This document shows positions 34,897 to 43,594 of a DNA stretch of 43,701 nt, in pieces. The stretch is taken from positions 1 to 43,701 of the forward strand of contig CALIHW010000004.1 in NCBI GenBank assembly GCA_938020525.1, in the 5' to 3' direction. The position numbers and the translations under genes were made by a program. Source of the stretch: an uncultured Granulosicoccaceae bacterium (GTDB lineage: Bacteria; Pseudomonadota; Gammaproteobacteria; Granulosicoccales; Granulosicoccaceae). Within the stretch, counting starts at the first letter, position 1. Every line of letters starts with the position of its first letter. Under the pieces are notes generated by a model that was given only the letters and a program-made list of their open reading frames with translations, was not told the DNA's origin and did no database searches.

Positions 34897-35015
34897 GGGG
34901 ATTATTAAGGAATTGAATAGAATCCAAACACAAGTTTCAGGACTTGATCATAGCTACGAGCTATATTTCGGGCCGCTATCGGGAAATCTGTCAAACAGAG
35001 AATCTTGAGCATCGC

Positions 35016-35021
35016 TATAAT
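35016..35021 (+). promoter_or_regulatory. predicted -10 element for aroQ
   Basis: A perfect TATAAT lies 32 bp before the aroQ ATG. No good -35 is visible at 16-18 bp. A start near 35028 would exclude the upstream GTG at 35027 and support the ATG at 35054. Confidence 0.4.
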
Positions 35022-35053
35022 CCCCGGTGTCAAACATTAGAAGAACAAAACTG

Positions 35054-35497
35054 ATGGGTAAGCTTGTCACCTTCCTGAATGGTCCCAATCTGAATCTGCT
35101 GGGCAAACGCCAGCCGGAAATCTACGGCCATGAAACGCTGGCTGATGTTGAAAGCAAATGTACAGAGCTGGCAAGTAATCTCGGCTTGCGGACACGATTT
35201 CAACAGTCAAATTTTGAAGGTCAGCTGGTAGACTGGATTCACGATGCACGTGAAGATAGCGCGGGCATCATTATAAACGCTGGTGCCTATAGCCATACAT
35301 CAATTGCAATTTTGGATGCGCTGAACACGTTTGAAGGATCTGTGCTAGAAGTTCATGTCTCTAACATTCATCAACGTGAAAGTTTCAGGCATCATTCATA
35401 CGTTACCTTACGTGCTGAGGGTGCCATTATCGGTTTCGGTGTGGAGGGCTATCAACTCGCTCTTCGGCGCATGAGCTCGTTATTGAACCCAGTCTGA
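35054..35497 (+). CDS. aroQ: type II 3-dehydroquinate dehydratase
   Basis: A 147-residue enzyme, the normal length, converting 3-dehydroquinate to 3-dehydroshikimate in the shikimate pathway. [17 protein letters not shown] contains the flexible-loop Arg and the catalytic Tyr. [35 protein letters not shown] (active-site Asn and His) and [17 protein letters not shown] (His, Arg) complete the site. A longer frame begins at a GTG at 35027, but family N-terminus and the -10 element favour 35054. The TPR gene follows after nine bases. Confidence 0.95.
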   Translation: MGKLVTFLNGPNLNLLGKRQPEIYGHETLADVESKCTELASNLGLRTRFQQSNFEGQLVDWIHDAREDSAGIIINAGAYSHTSIAILDALNTFEGSVLEVHVSNIHQRESFRHHSYVTLRAEGAIIGFGVEGYQLALRRMSSLLNPV

Positions 35498-35506
35498 TCC
35501 ACTGTT

Positions 35507-37222
35507 ATGGCTGTTGGAGATATGGATGGCGGGGCTGAGCTCGATGGGGTAACCCAGGACGGTCTCGACCTATTCGATCTTGGGAGCCACACAAGGGCAA
35601 TCTCTACCAGTTCCGTTATTGCACAGCGCTGGTTTAATCAGGGTTTAAACTGGTGTTACGGCTTTAACCAGGAAGAAGGCGTTAAGTGTTTCCAGCAAGC
35701 GCTGAAATACGATCCTTCGTGTGTGATGGCGCACTGGGGAGTGGCTTATGCTGCCGGCCCATTTTATAACTATGCGTGGTGTGACTTTAGCGAATCAGAG
35801 GCAACGTTCAAAACCAGACTTTGTTATGAACACATTCAACTCGGTAAGTCATTTTCAGTAACTGCCAGCGATATTGAAAATCAATTGCTGAACGCCCTGG
35901 CACACAGATTTCAGAAACCGAATCCGGTCACACGGAAAAACTATAATCAATGGGATGACGATTACGCCAATGCGATGCGTGAGGTATATAAAAATTATCC
36001 TGACGACCATGATGTTATAGCGTTGTATGCAGAGGCATTGATGTGTCGTACACCGTGGAAGTTATGGGATGTATGGCGTGGTGAGCCAGCCGAAGGTGCG
36101 GATACACGCGAGGCCTTACAAGCGCTGGAAAGATCTATTGCAATGAATGATGCTGCGAACCTGCCGCCGCACCCGGCTGTTCTGCACTTGCACATCCACT
36201 GTACAGAAATGTCTGACGAGCCAGAGCAGGCAATGCGATCTGCAGATTTGCTCGCCAACCTTTGTCCTGATGCAGGACACATGAATCATATGCCTGGTCA
36301 TACTTATGTTTTATGTGGTGAGTATGACAAGGCCCGTATTGTTAGTGAAATATCTATAGCATCAGACGAAAAATATCTCGCCTACGCCGGACCGTATAAC
36401 TTCTATACAACTGCACGTTGCCATGATCTACATATGATGATGTATACCTGCATGTTTCTGGGGCAGTATCAACCGGCGATTGATGCCGCCAATAAAATGT
36501 GTGAAACCCTGTCAGAGGACGTATTGCGCAATACTGATCAACCACAAGTGTTGCACACTATGGAGGGTTACTACGCCATGAAAATGCATGTGCTGGTACG
36601 CTTTGGCCGGTGGAAGGAAATTGTTGCTGCGTCATTGCCATCAGACGCCAGGTTGTATTGTACTTCGATTAGCATGATTCACTATGCTAAAGGCGTTGCG
36701 CATGCTGCCTTAAAAGAGTTTGAAGCGGCAGAAGAGCAGAGAGAACTGTTTCACAAGTCGGTAGCGCGAACACCACCCAATCGTAAATTCTTTAACAACC
36801 CCGCAGTGACAACGCTTGGTGTTGGCGAAAAGATGCTTGATGGGGAGCTTGCGTACCACAAAGGCAACTATGAAGAAGCCTTTGATCATCTTAGAGAGTC
36901 GGTGATTCGAGATGATAATCTTGAATACACAGAACCCTGGGCATGGATGCATCCACCACGCCATGCATTGGCTGCATTGTTAGCAGAGCAGGGTCACTAT
37001 GAAGAAGCAGAAGACATTTATCGCACCGATCTTGGGCTAAACAATAAACTATATCGATGTGCACAGCACCCGGATAATGTATGGGCGTTGCAGGGACTGG
37101 TGGAGTGTCTCAGAGTCCGAGGTGACAGTATTGAATTGCCGGAGTTTGAAAAAAAGCTTCAGGTAGCGATGAGTAAGAGTGACGGTTCCGTCAAGTCGTC
37201 CTGCATGTGTCGTGGGTTCTGA
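35507..37222 (+). CDS. large TPR-repeat protein with conserved His-rich motifs
   Basis: A 571-residue protein without signal peptide. TPR-like helices begin at RWFNQGLNWCYGFNQEEGVK and CFQQALKYDPSCVMAHWGVA and recur toward the C-terminus (AYHKGNYEEAFDHLRESV, LLAEQGHYEEAEDIYRTD). The centre has VLHLHIHCTEMS and DAGHMNHMPGHTY, His-rich motifs conserved in this uncharacterised family that could bind metal. It ends with a short Cys motif, SCMCRGF. Start ATG follows GTTATGGCTGTTGGAGATATG; a second ATG at 35522 with GGAG before it is an alternative start. Probably co-transcribed with aroQ. Biochemical function unknown. Confidence 0.8.
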   Translation: MAVGDMDGGAELDGVTQDGLDLFDLGSHTRAISTSSVIAQRWFNQGLNWCYGFNQEEGVKCFQQALKYDPSCVMAHWGVAYAAGPFYNYAWCDFSESEATFKTRLCYEHIQLGKSFSVTASDIENQLLNALAHRFQKPNPVTRKNYNQWDDDYANAMREVYKNYPDDHDVIALYAEALMCRTPWKLWDVWRGEPAEGADTREALQALERSIAMNDAANLPPHPAVLHLHIHCTEMSDEPEQAMRSADLLANLCPDAGHMNHMPGHTYVLCGEYDKARIVSEISIASDEKYLAYAGPYNFYTTARCHDLHMMMYTCMFLGQYQPAIDAANKMCETLSEDVLRNTDQPQVLHTMEGYYAMKMHVLVRFGRWKEIVAASLPSDARLYCTSISMIHYAKGVAHAALKEFEAAEEQRELFHKSVARTPPNRKFFNNPAVTTLGVGEKMLDGELAYHKGNYEEAFDHLRESVIRDDNLEYTEPWAWMHPPRHALAALLAEQGHYEEAEDIYRTDLGLNNKLYRCAQHPDNVWALQGLVECLRVRGDSIELPEFEKKLQVAMSKSDGSVKSSCMCRGF

Positions 37223-37637
37223 GCATTCACGTATGCTTGTGTATTCAGTGTGGAGTATCTTCAAATACCTAATTACCCAGATCAATCTGGCGATTTAGTT
37301 TGTTGTAAATTTTGTGGTGTTGGTTGAGACAATATGGTGGATGCGCTTTACGCTTATGCCCCCCTAACGAAATACGGCATCATCTTTGGAAAAACTGTTA
37401 AGCATAGTAATAGGCTGCGCGAATCATTATTTGTTATAGTAAGTGTATTCGTATCTGTAAGGGATGGGATTTCTGGTAGTAAAACAGCACACTGTGTGAA
37501 CCTCAAGTTGTAGCTTGACGTGTCACCGTAACATTACATCGCACTCGAAGACATCACGAATATTCTTGCTAATAATCCATTCTGTTATAAACTGGTCGTC
37601 CGTCGAATCTTTCTATTTGTTCTGTTAAGCTAAAACT
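37223..37637. other. 415-bp gap holding a dispersed repeat
   Basis: Contains the small palindrome CAGAT-CA-ATCTG around 37280-37291 and, at 37336-37366, a second copy of the GGTGGATGCGC...CTTATGCCCCCCTA repeat seen at 26793. No gene or convincing promoter was seen. Confidence 0.5.
37336..37366. repeat. dispersed intergenic repeat, GGTGGATGCGC type, copy B
   Basis: GGTGGATGCGCTTTACGCTT followed by ATGCCCCCCTA, same orientation as the copy at 26793-26820, with the same ends and a diverged centre. Confidence 0.6.
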
Positions 37638-38006
37638 ATGTCAACTAGATTACCCGGAATTGTGCTTTCTCTGCTGCTTCTCGGCATGTACGGCTACGCA
37701 ATTGGCGGTGATACACCGACTGAGGATGTTAATTCGACAGAAGAGGTGGTAACCGGCAATAGTGAAGCTGGAGAGCAAAGATACAATCAAACCTGCAAAA
37801 ACTGTCACGGGGCTGCGGGTAAAGGGGTGGCCAGTTATCCAAAAGTATCCGGGCAAGAGATTCCATATACGATATCAAAGCTGGAAACTTACAGAGAAGG
37901 AATCAAGATAGGGCCTAATTCGTCCTTGATGATCATGATGGCAAAGCCATTAACCGACGAAGAGATTGCCAATTTAGCGGCCTATTTAAAGGATGCTGAT
38001 AACTGA
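37638..38006 (+). CDS. class I c-type cytochrome, periplasmic
   Basis: A 122-residue protein with signal segment LPGIVLSLLLLGMYGYAIGG. One haem-binding motif, CKNCH (Cys53, Cys56, His57), is present. The distal Met is in the LMIMMAKPLTDEEI stretch near residue 95-98. GAAGKGVASYPKVSGQE is typical of small c553/c5-like cytochromes. It lies 50 bases upstream of a PQQ-type sugar dehydrogenase, so it probably accepts that enzyme's electrons and passes them to the oxidase chain. Confidence 0.9.
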   Translation: MSTRLPGIVLSLLLLGMYGYAIGGDTPTEDVNSTEEVVTGNSEAGEQRYNQTCKNCHGAAGKGVASYPKVSGQEIPYTISKLETYREGIKIGPNSSLMIMMAKPLTDEEIANLAAYLKDADN

Positions 38007-38056
38007 TGTAACTGCATTATTGTTGTAACTATTGATCTCACCCTGGAGGAAAGGAA

Positions 38057-39379
38057 ATGATGAAAAATCGGAAGGCTACGGTCTTTGCTTCTGCACTTGT
38101 ATTGATCGGACTGGTCTCTTCTAACGCTCACGCCGATGGTCATGGCGAGAGAATGAATGTCCCGTTCATTGAAACAACGGAGTTTATGACTGGGCTTGAA
38201 AATCCGTGGGATATGGCATTCCTGCCTGACGGAACCATGTTCTATACTGAAAAGTGTAAAGGCCTTTCGGTACGAGAAAGCTCTGGTGATGTAAATCCAC
38301 TCTATGGAGTCAAAGGTTCCAGCGGCTACCCTGATGCAGGAGATGATCTTTTCTGTGACGGGCAAGCCGGTGTATTAGGAGTCGTTGCTGACTCGAACTT
38401 TGCGGATAACCGCACTATCTACCTGTATTCTTCATCCACAAAATACTATGGTGATGGCTGTAAAACCAACTTCGAAAAGTGTGATGGCAATATCGTGATG
38501 AAATTTAAGGTCGGTGATGACCTTAAGAGTGTTTCTGATCGAACTGATATCGTCACCGATATTCAATACAAGCCGTTTGAGTCGGATCAGCCATTCGGCG
38601 GGCCGGGTGCTCACAATGGTGGCAGGTTACGTATTGGTCCGGAAGGATATCTCTGGGTTACCGGTGGTGATCGCCACAGAGGGGTTTGTCCTCAAGATGG
38701 TCAATTGCTTTGCGGTAAAGTGCTCAGAATAGACGGGGACGGTAATGCACATCCTGATAACGCCCCGCCTGAAGGCTTTGACAAGCGAATCTACACCTAT
38801 GGACATAGAAATGTACAAGGTATAGATTTCCGGCCGAGCGATGGCAGAGCGTTTACTGCAGAGCACGGACCATGGCACAGCGATGAAATCACCGCGTTGG
38901 TCAATGGTGGAAATGCCGGTTGGGATCCTGCGCAAAATGTAGGTGGAAGAGGCGAGTGCCCTGACGAGTACTGCGGTTATGAGCCTAATCAAATGGATGC
39001 TATGGATCCTGCCATTCGAGCTGCATACACCCCTATGAGCGATACTCGCTTTGAAGACCTGATGCCGCCTTCATGGAATAATCACGGCTTCTCTCAAGGT
39101 ACTGGCTCAGCTGCATTCCTGACAGGCAGCAACTGGGGCATCTATGAAGGACGACTGGCCGCAGGGATCATGGGGATTGGCTTCGGTGCAACTCCTCCAG
39201 GCTCGCGAATTGACGTTTACGATCTCGCCGATGATGGTCTTTCAGTAAAAGGTGCGATCATAATGCCAACCGGAATTACAACCAGGTATCGTGGTCTGGT
39301 CATGGGGCCGGATAATGCGCTTTATGCCACTGTGGATGACGGAATCATATACAAGATTGCTGCGACTCCTCAGAAGTAA
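38057..39379 (+). CDS. PQQ-dependent soluble sugar dehydrogenase (GSDH/PF07995 family)
   Basis: A 440-residue periplasmic protein with a signal peptide ending near SNAHA-DGHGE. A beta-propeller fold is indicated by GLENPWDMAFLPDGTMFYTE, CDGQAGVLGVVADSNF, GAHNGGRLRIGPEGYLWVTG, YGHRNVQGIDFRPSDGR and FTAEHGPWHSDEITAL. These are the GSDH/sorbosone-dehydrogenase signature regions, including the His of the GAHNGG loop. It should oxidise a sugar or aldose with PQQ. A strong GGAGGAAAGGAA site precedes the ATG. No pqq synthesis genes are in the window. Several cysteines (CKG, LFCDGQ, CKTNFEKC, CPDEYC) suggest disulfides. Confidence 0.9.
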   Translation: MMKNRKATVFASALVLIGLVSSNAHADGHGERMNVPFIETTEFMTGLENPWDMAFLPDGTMFYTEKCKGLSVRESSGDVNPLYGVKGSSGYPDAGDDLFCDGQAGVLGVVADSNFADNRTIYLYSSSTKYYGDGCKTNFEKCDGNIVMKFKVGDDLKSVSDRTDIVTDIQYKPFESDQPFGGPGAHNGGRLRIGPEGYLWVTGGDRHRGVCPQDGQLLCGKVLRIDGDGNAHPDNAPPEGFDKRIYTYGHRNVQGIDFRPSDGRAFTAEHGPWHSDEITALVNGGNAGWDPAQNVGGRGECPDEYCGYEPNQMDAMDPAIRAAYTPMSDTRFEDLMPPSWNNHGFSQGTGSAAFLTGSNWGIYEGRLAAGIMGIGFGATPPGSRIDVYDLADDGLSVKGAIIMPTGITTRYRGLVMGPDNALYATVDDGIIYKIAATPQK

Positions 39380-39412
39380 GAAGTAGGCACTGTCGAGAAG
39401 CCAATCATTAAG

Positions 39413-39460
39413 TGAACCAGTCTTTAAATTAACCAGAGTTTAACTTAACCAGGCTTTAAG
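39413..39460. repeat. three 16-bp tandem units TTAACCAGNNTTTAAN
   Basis: Units at 39413-39428, 39429-39444 and 39445-39460 have identical length and differ mainly at the two central bases and the last base. They lie between the dehydrogenase stop and its terminator. Confidence 0.8.
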
Positions 39461-39479
39461 TCGATAAGAAGGAAAATTG

Positions 39480-39511
39480 CTCGCGCCACGAAAGTAGCGC
39501 GAGTTTTTTTT
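39480..39511 (+). terminator. Rho-independent terminator after the sugar dehydrogenase
   Basis: CTCGCGC (39480-39486) and GCGCGAG (39497-39503) form a 7-bp GC-rich stem with a 10-base loop, followed by eight T residues. Confidence 0.9.
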
Positions 39512-39529
39512 CTTGCGTATTTACTTTAT

Positions 39530-39901
39530 TTAGTCCTTGCAAAAAATACTTATAAGCTGATTTGTAGCTGAATTTTCTGTGATATAGGTTTTTGGCTTCG
39601 CAGTGGTATTCGTTGCCATTGCGGGTTTAGTCCAGTCCTTATCAGTAAAAAATGTGCTTTGCAATATAGTTTCTGAATTCTCAGAACAGTCTAGTTTTAG
39701 AAGGCTTTGGTAGCTCGACGCTGCCATGACCGAAGTCTTGTACCTGACTCTGGTCCAAACGCTAATTTTATTGTTATTTTTTTCAACTCGCGCGTTGTCA
39801 TAGAAAAAAACATCACCATTCGCTCTGGTTGAAAATTCAATCCACTCTGCCAGTACGCCAGACGAGAAGGTTAGCAGGAATATCGCCAGTAACTGTTTCA
39901 T
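39530..39901 (-). CDS. small secreted protein, surface-adhesin E-like
   Basis: A 123-residue protein with signal peptide MKQLLAIFLLTFSSGVLA. The mature part, WIEFSTRANGDVFFYD, then VWTRVRYKT and LLKLDCSENS, resembles the surface-adhesin protein E domain (PF16747), with two Cys that may pair (LDC and the C-terminal FCKD). Its role in this organism is unknown. It lies 27 bases downstream of the class V aminotransferase gene on the same strand, so they may share a transcript. Confidence 0.7.
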   Translation of the reverse strand: MKQLLAIFLLTFSSGVLAEWIEFSTRANGDVFFYDNARVEKNNNKISVWTRVRYKTSVMAASSYQSLLKLDCSENSETILQSTFFTDKDWTKPAMATNTTAKPKTYITENSATNQLISIFCKD

Positions 39902-39928
39902 AGGTAATGACTCAAAAAAGTATTCGAC

Positions 39929-41062
39929 TCAGGCTAGAGCGTCCAGGCAGGCATCTATGTCAGATTCGTCGTTGTATACATGTGCCGATATCCGTAGTCG
40001 CGAATCACCTCCGTAAGTGCCCCAAACTAGCACACCACGGTTTCTGAGTTCAGCGGATATTTCATCGACTCTATCAGACATAATACAGATATTGCCACCG
40101 CGATTTTCCGGTGTGTCTGGTGTCATGATAGACAGCCTTAATTTTTCAATATCCAAATTGCTGATTCCATCTCTTAACTGGCCGGTAAGAGATAGTGCGT
40201 GTTGTTCTATATTATCAATCCCCAGTGGCAGTAAATTATTTAGCGCGTTGTTTAGAATGTAGATGCCCAGGTAATTAGGGTTGGCAGGCATAAAACGTAG
40301 TGCGTCCTGGTGTTGAGTTAACACCAGTGGGTCTTTCCATCCGCCTGCGGTGGCAGCGCTGGCCCATCCGAGAAACGGAGCATTTAAATCTGGAAGGGTT
40401 TTTCTGTTCCAGTAAAATATAGCGGTTCCATGAGTGCCGAGTAGCCACTTGTAGCAGCTGCTTATGACTATGTCGGCGCAGGATGCATCTACCCTGACTA
40501 CGCCTGTCGAATGTGTAGCGTCAAGTACTAACAATGCGCCACGTCGATGCACTGCGTTTGCTAACGTCTGCAATTGAATACGCTGTCCGGTAAACATGCT
40601 GACGTGACTCATTACTACCAGCCTGGTGCGGGAATCAATCTGAGCTTCTATATCACTGATTGAAATTTGCCAGTCTCTGTGGCGGACAATTTTTACTTCT
40701 ACTCCTTTGTTGTTCAGTAGCGTCCATGGATATACTCCGGAGCCAAATTCAACATCCGCAATAACGACATTATCTCCGGGCTGCCATTCAAGCCCGTATG
40801 CGACGATATTCATACCTTCAGATGTTGAAGATATGAATGATATGTCAGATGCATCCACGCCGAACAAAGTGCCGCAATGTTCGCGGGTTTCAAGCATCTT
40901 TTCATGGATTAGTTCTCGCGCCCGTTCGCCCCGTCCTTTGTCCCGCATGAATTGCTCGAAAGCACCACGATGTGAGTGCAGCATCGGGGTTTCGCCGCCA
41001 GCGCTCAGATGCACAACATTGTCCAGTCCTTCAAACAGGTTTTTGTGTAGCAACATAGGCAT
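39929..41062 (-). CDS. PLP-dependent class V aminotransferase / cysteine desulfurase-like
   Basis: About 377 residues. ISSTSEGMNIVAYGL binds the cofactor phosphate region, LDATHSTGVV carries the PLP-pyridine Asp (about 181), and SSCYKWLLGTHG carries the Schiff-base Lys (about 205). The fold matches the SufS/isopenicillin-epimerase group. The active-site Cys loop of true cysteine desulfurases was not recognised, so aminotransferase, lyase or epimerase activity is as likely. The frame extends to a TTG at 41086; the ATG at 41062 or 41056 is the probable start. No suf or isc genes are nearby. Confidence 0.85.
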   Translation of the reverse strand: MPMLLHKNLFEGLDNVVHLSAGGETPMLHSHRGAFEQFMRDKGRGERARELIHEKMLETREHCGTLFGVDASDISFISSTSEGMNIVAYGLEWQPGDNVVIADVEFGSGVYPWTLLNNKGVEVKIVRHRDWQISISDIEAQIDSRTRLVVMSHVSMFTGQRIQLQTLANAVHRRGALLVLDATHSTGVVRVDASCADIVISSCYKWLLGTHGTAIFYWNRKTLPDLNAPFLGWASAATAGGWKDPLVLTQHQDALRFMPANPNYLGIYILNNALNNLLPLGIDNIEQHALSLTGQLRDGISNLDIEKLRLSIMTPDTPENRGGNICIMSDRVDEISAELRNRGVLVWGTYGGDSRLRISAHVYNDESDIDACLDALA

Positions 41063-41195
41063 TACCGTAGTTTGGGTTAGTGGCAATACGTCGTGTGATG
41101 ATGAGCTTCGACGCGCGAGTTAGGGTAATGTAAAATGTAACATTCTCGGGCCACGATGTGACAGATCGATGACCAAACTTCCATAGGTTCACATC

Positions 41196-41582
41196 ATGAA
41201 ACAACTAGCTTTTATCTTATTGATGTCTGTCCACGGCTTTGCCATGGCTGCTGACAAGACGCTAACCGCTGCGGAAATAGTAGAGCTACTGACGGGCAAC
41301 ACTGCTGTCGGCACCTGGATCGATCATGAGTATCGGCAGTATTTTGATGAAGACGGGCAAACCATCTATGCCCAGAAGGGACAGCGATCATCACTGGGGA
41401 GATGGCGCGTAAATCGTACTCGAGATCACTATGAGAGCTGGTGGCAGAGATCTGATTGGGGTGCCGGATTCAGTATTACAGTAAAAGATGGAGTCTATTA
41501 CTGGGTGAGCAGTACCGGTAGCACCGAGCCTCAGGCTTTCGAAATTCTTGAAGGCTCGCAGCTTGTGTTCGAGGAAAAGTAG
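41196..41582 (+). CDS. small secreted protein, possibly DUF995-like
   Basis: A 128-residue protein with signal peptide MKQLAFILLMSVHGFAMA-AD. The mature part begins LTAAEIVELLTGNTAVGTWI and continues YRQYFDEDGQTIYAQKG and LGRWRVNRTRDHYESWWQRS. The LLTGNT...Y...DG pattern with a later GRW is seen in DUF995-type periplasmic proteins, but the match is by eye. Aromatic-rich beta-strand protein, likely periplasmic; function unknown. Divergent from the aminotransferase gene. Confidence 0.65.
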   Translation: MKQLAFILLMSVHGFAMAADKTLTAAEIVELLTGNTAVGTWIDHEYRQYFDEDGQTIYAQKGQRSSLGRWRVNRTRDHYESWWQRSDWGAGFSITVKDGVYYWVSSTGSTEPQAFEILEGSQLVFEEK

Positions 41583-41588
41583 CCAGTT

Positions 41589-41620
41589 AAAAAAAAGGCC
41601 GTCCTGAGGAGTAGGCGGCC
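41589..41620 (-). terminator. Rho-independent terminator for the leftward metalloprotease gene
   Basis: On the minus strand GGCCGCC and GGACGGCC form a 7-bp stem with a short loop, followed by eight T residues (A-run 41589-41596 on the plus strand). A second, related hairpin GCCGCC...GGCGGC lies just before it at about 41632-41655. Confidence 0.8.
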
Positions 41621-41695
41621 CTGAGCAATACGCCGCCCTGAGGAGTAAGGCGGCTCACCGGAGTAACAAAATTGTTTTTCCTGTCGATTGTTATC

Positions 41696-42649
41696 TTATT
41701 GGTTTACACCGTTACCTGCAGTCGACAGGATATCCAGCCCGCCCAGAATGTGTGGCCCCAACACTGCATCAAGACCAAGTAATTGTTGGTTATATTCGGC
41801 AACACAGTTTCTTCCTGTTTGAATTAACTGATCTGCTATGGAAGCAGTTGTTGGATCGTTCAGTAAACTGGGATCAGCACCAATTCCCCAGCAGGCAAGA
41901 TCGCCTAGACGCTGTGGACCGGCACGATGGGTGTCAAAGAATGGTGTGTTCGTTTGACCACCAAAAAACCAGCCAGCTAATACCGAACCCTCTGCCATGT
42001 CAGATTCTCCGAGGAGTACTGCAGCAACTCCGTCAACGTATGATTCTTCGATACCCAATACTGGCAGATCAAGAACATCAATCAATGCGTGTCCCAGTTC
42101 ATGCATCAGAACAAATGTACTGGCAAGAAAAGCTTGTTCGTTATTGCCGTAGAACTGTGACAGCAGAGAAGTTAATTCATGGCACATGACTATCTCTGCT
42201 GGTCTGTCACCAAAAGCAGAGGCGAAAAATGCATTGGCAGTGCCACAGTCTGCAAATGAGACGGCAACATCAACTGGCAGTAGTAGTGAATCATTGAGCT
42301 GCTCAACCAATGCGACGGACGACTGCGCAAAGGTGGGATCAACATCTGTTTCAGTAGAAAATATCGTCGGGATAAGAAGTCCGTCTAAAGCAGCGACGGC
42401 TTCCAGTGAAGTGTCGCCGATCGATTGCGGACTGACTTGCTGAAACATTTCAGCCTGTGCCGGGTCGGTGGGCACTACGACCATTGTGGTGGTGTCTATC
42501 GGTGGTTGGAATGTCTCGCCATCATCCGAGCTTTCATCTGAGCCTGAACCGCAGGCACTGACAAAGGCAAGGCAGCCGCTCAGGCATCCGATACGAGCAA
42601 ATCTGGTAATAGTTGTCGGCGAAAGTAGTGGGGGCTTTGAATATCGCAT
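41696..42649 (-). CDS. HExxH-containing lipoprotein, putative metallopeptidase (DUF4344-like)
   Basis: A 317-residue protein with a lipoprotein signal: hydrophobic GCLSGCLAFVSAC with the lipobox Cys at 33, then an acidic Ser-rich linker. The domain contains VSFADCGTANAFF, EIVMCHELTSLL and the zinc motif LMHELGHALIDV (HELGH 183-187). EESYVDGVAA about 14 residues later could supply the third ligand Glu and Asp. This order matches DUF4344 putative metallopeptidases. Cys135 and Cys156 may pair. It is probably anchored in the outer membrane. Substrate unknown. Confidence 0.8.
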   Translation of the reverse strand: MRYSKPPLLSPTTITRFARIGCLSGCLAFVSACGSGSDESSDDGETFQPPIDTTTMVVVPTDPAQAEMFQQVSPQSIGDTSLEAVAALDGLLIPTIFSTETDVDPTFAQSSVALVEQLNDSLLLPVDVAVSFADCGTANAFFASAFGDRPAEIVMCHELTSLLSQFYGNNEQAFLASTFVLMHELGHALIDVLDLPVLGIEESYVDGVAAVLLGESDMAEGSVLAGWFFGGQTNTPFFDTHRAGPQRLGDLACWGIGADPSLLNDPTTASIADQLIQTGRNCVAEYNQQLLGLDAVLGPHILGGLDILSTAGNGVNQ

Positions 42650-42790
42650 TGTCCGTGAATCCTGCCGTCAAAGAATATCGGACACGTACTGATAGATAGA
42701 GTTCGACACCCGGGGTCGAGCCCGTAAACAATCTGGCAACAAATTCCTAACGATTTTCTAACAATAGATAGTTACAGCTGGTGAGCTGGT

Positions 42791-42864
42791 ATGCCCTGCG
42801 GGCGGCTTACGTGTGTGACATGCCTTGCCGGCGGCTTATCCCTCTTGCATGCCCTGCCGGCGGC
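42791..42864. repeat. three units ATGCCNTGCNGGCGGC on a 29-bp period
   Basis: Units start at 42791, 42820 and 42849, exactly 29 bp apart. They are the reverse complement of the 28-bp units at 43368-43500, forming the left flank of a large inverted cassette. Confidence 0.85.
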
Positions 42865-42907
42865 CCCACTTTTAAAAAGACCAAAAGTAGGCAAAAGTCT
42901 TCTTGCT
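42859..42907. repeat. 49-bp inverted repeat, left arm
   Basis: Begins GGCGGCCCCACTTTTAAAAA and ends GTCTTCTTGCT. It is complementary to 43325-43373 with one mismatch. Confidence 0.9.
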
Positions 42908-43149
42908 GCCGCTTAGCCCTTCGGGTGCCTGCGGCATTTTGAGTTTCATCGCTCCAACAGGCACGCTCAGATAGCACATCCATGTGCCAACTTCGCTAAC
43001 GCGGCGTCCTGCCGCTTTTACCTGTCTCCGCGATAAAACTCAAAACAAATCAGAAGCGCGGTAACTGCAAAAAACCAGAAACCAGAAACGAAAAAATCTT
43101 ACTAACTACATATTCAACATGCCGCCGCAAATCACAAGAAACCAGTACC

Positions 43150-43169
43150 AAAGCGACTTAGTCGCTTTT
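43150..43169 (+). terminator. hairpin with short T-tail in the cassette centre
   Basis: AAAGCGAC-TTA-GTCGCTTT is a perfect 8-bp stem, ending in TTTT. It may terminate transcription, but no gene lies directly upstream. Nearby palindromes such as GGCAT-GG-ATGCC (about 43219-43230) show the centre is rich in secondary structure. Confidence 0.4.
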
Positions 43170-43324
43170 AACGCGCTTCTATTTTGTTTTTTTAAATTAT
43201 CTGGAGTCGGGTCTTAGTGGCATGGATGCCACGTGAGCGCTAGCGGCACAGGGATGTGCCATTAGCGCGGCCCGACGGAGGATGATTTCAAAAAATGGCG
43301 CAGCCACCCGCAGGGCGAAATAGT

Positions 43325-43373
43325 AGCAAGAAGACTTTTGCCTACTTTTGGTCTTTTTAAAAGTAGGGCCGCC
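43325..43373. repeat. 49-bp inverted repeat, right arm
   Basis: Begins AGCAAGAAGACTTTTGCC and ends GTAGGGCCGCC. It pairs with 42859-42907 across a 417-bp centre. Confidence 0.9.
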
Positions 43374-43500
43374 TGCAAGGCAAGTCAGAACGATAGCCGC
43401 CTGCAAGGCAAGTCAGAACGATAGCCGCCTGCAAGGCAAGTCAGAACGATAGCCGCCTGCAAGGCATGTCAGAACAATAGCCGCCTGCAGGGCATGTCGC
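43368..43500. repeat. 28-bp tandem repeat, about 4.7 units
   Basis: Units start at 43368, 43396, 43424, 43452 and 43480 (last partial), with core GCCGCCTGCAAGGCAAGTC. The first three are identical; the fourth and fifth carry point changes. No spacers, so not CRISPR. A weaker unit continues near 43512. Confidence 0.9.
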
Positions 43501-43594
43501 TTACTTTTAAGGCTACCTGCAAGGAATGCCAACTCGCAACTCCGGCAAGGCATGCCAGCTAGAAGCTCCCACAGAGCTAGCAAAACCCCCATAA

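Noticed and set aside
39929-41062. Annotation as SufS/IscS cysteine desulfurase
   Set aside because: The PLP Lys and Asp are present, but the catalytic Cys loop was not seen and no iron-sulfur assembly genes are near.
43197-43406. 69-codon minus-strand frame in the terminal repeat cassette
   Set aside because: It runs through the 49-bp inverted-repeat arm and palindromes, has no ribosome site and no signal of selection; its peptide just reflects the repeat.
43368-43500. CRISPR-like array of 28-bp repeats
   Set aside because: The units abut each other without spacers, there are no cas genes, and the inverse units occur on the other side of an inverted repeat.
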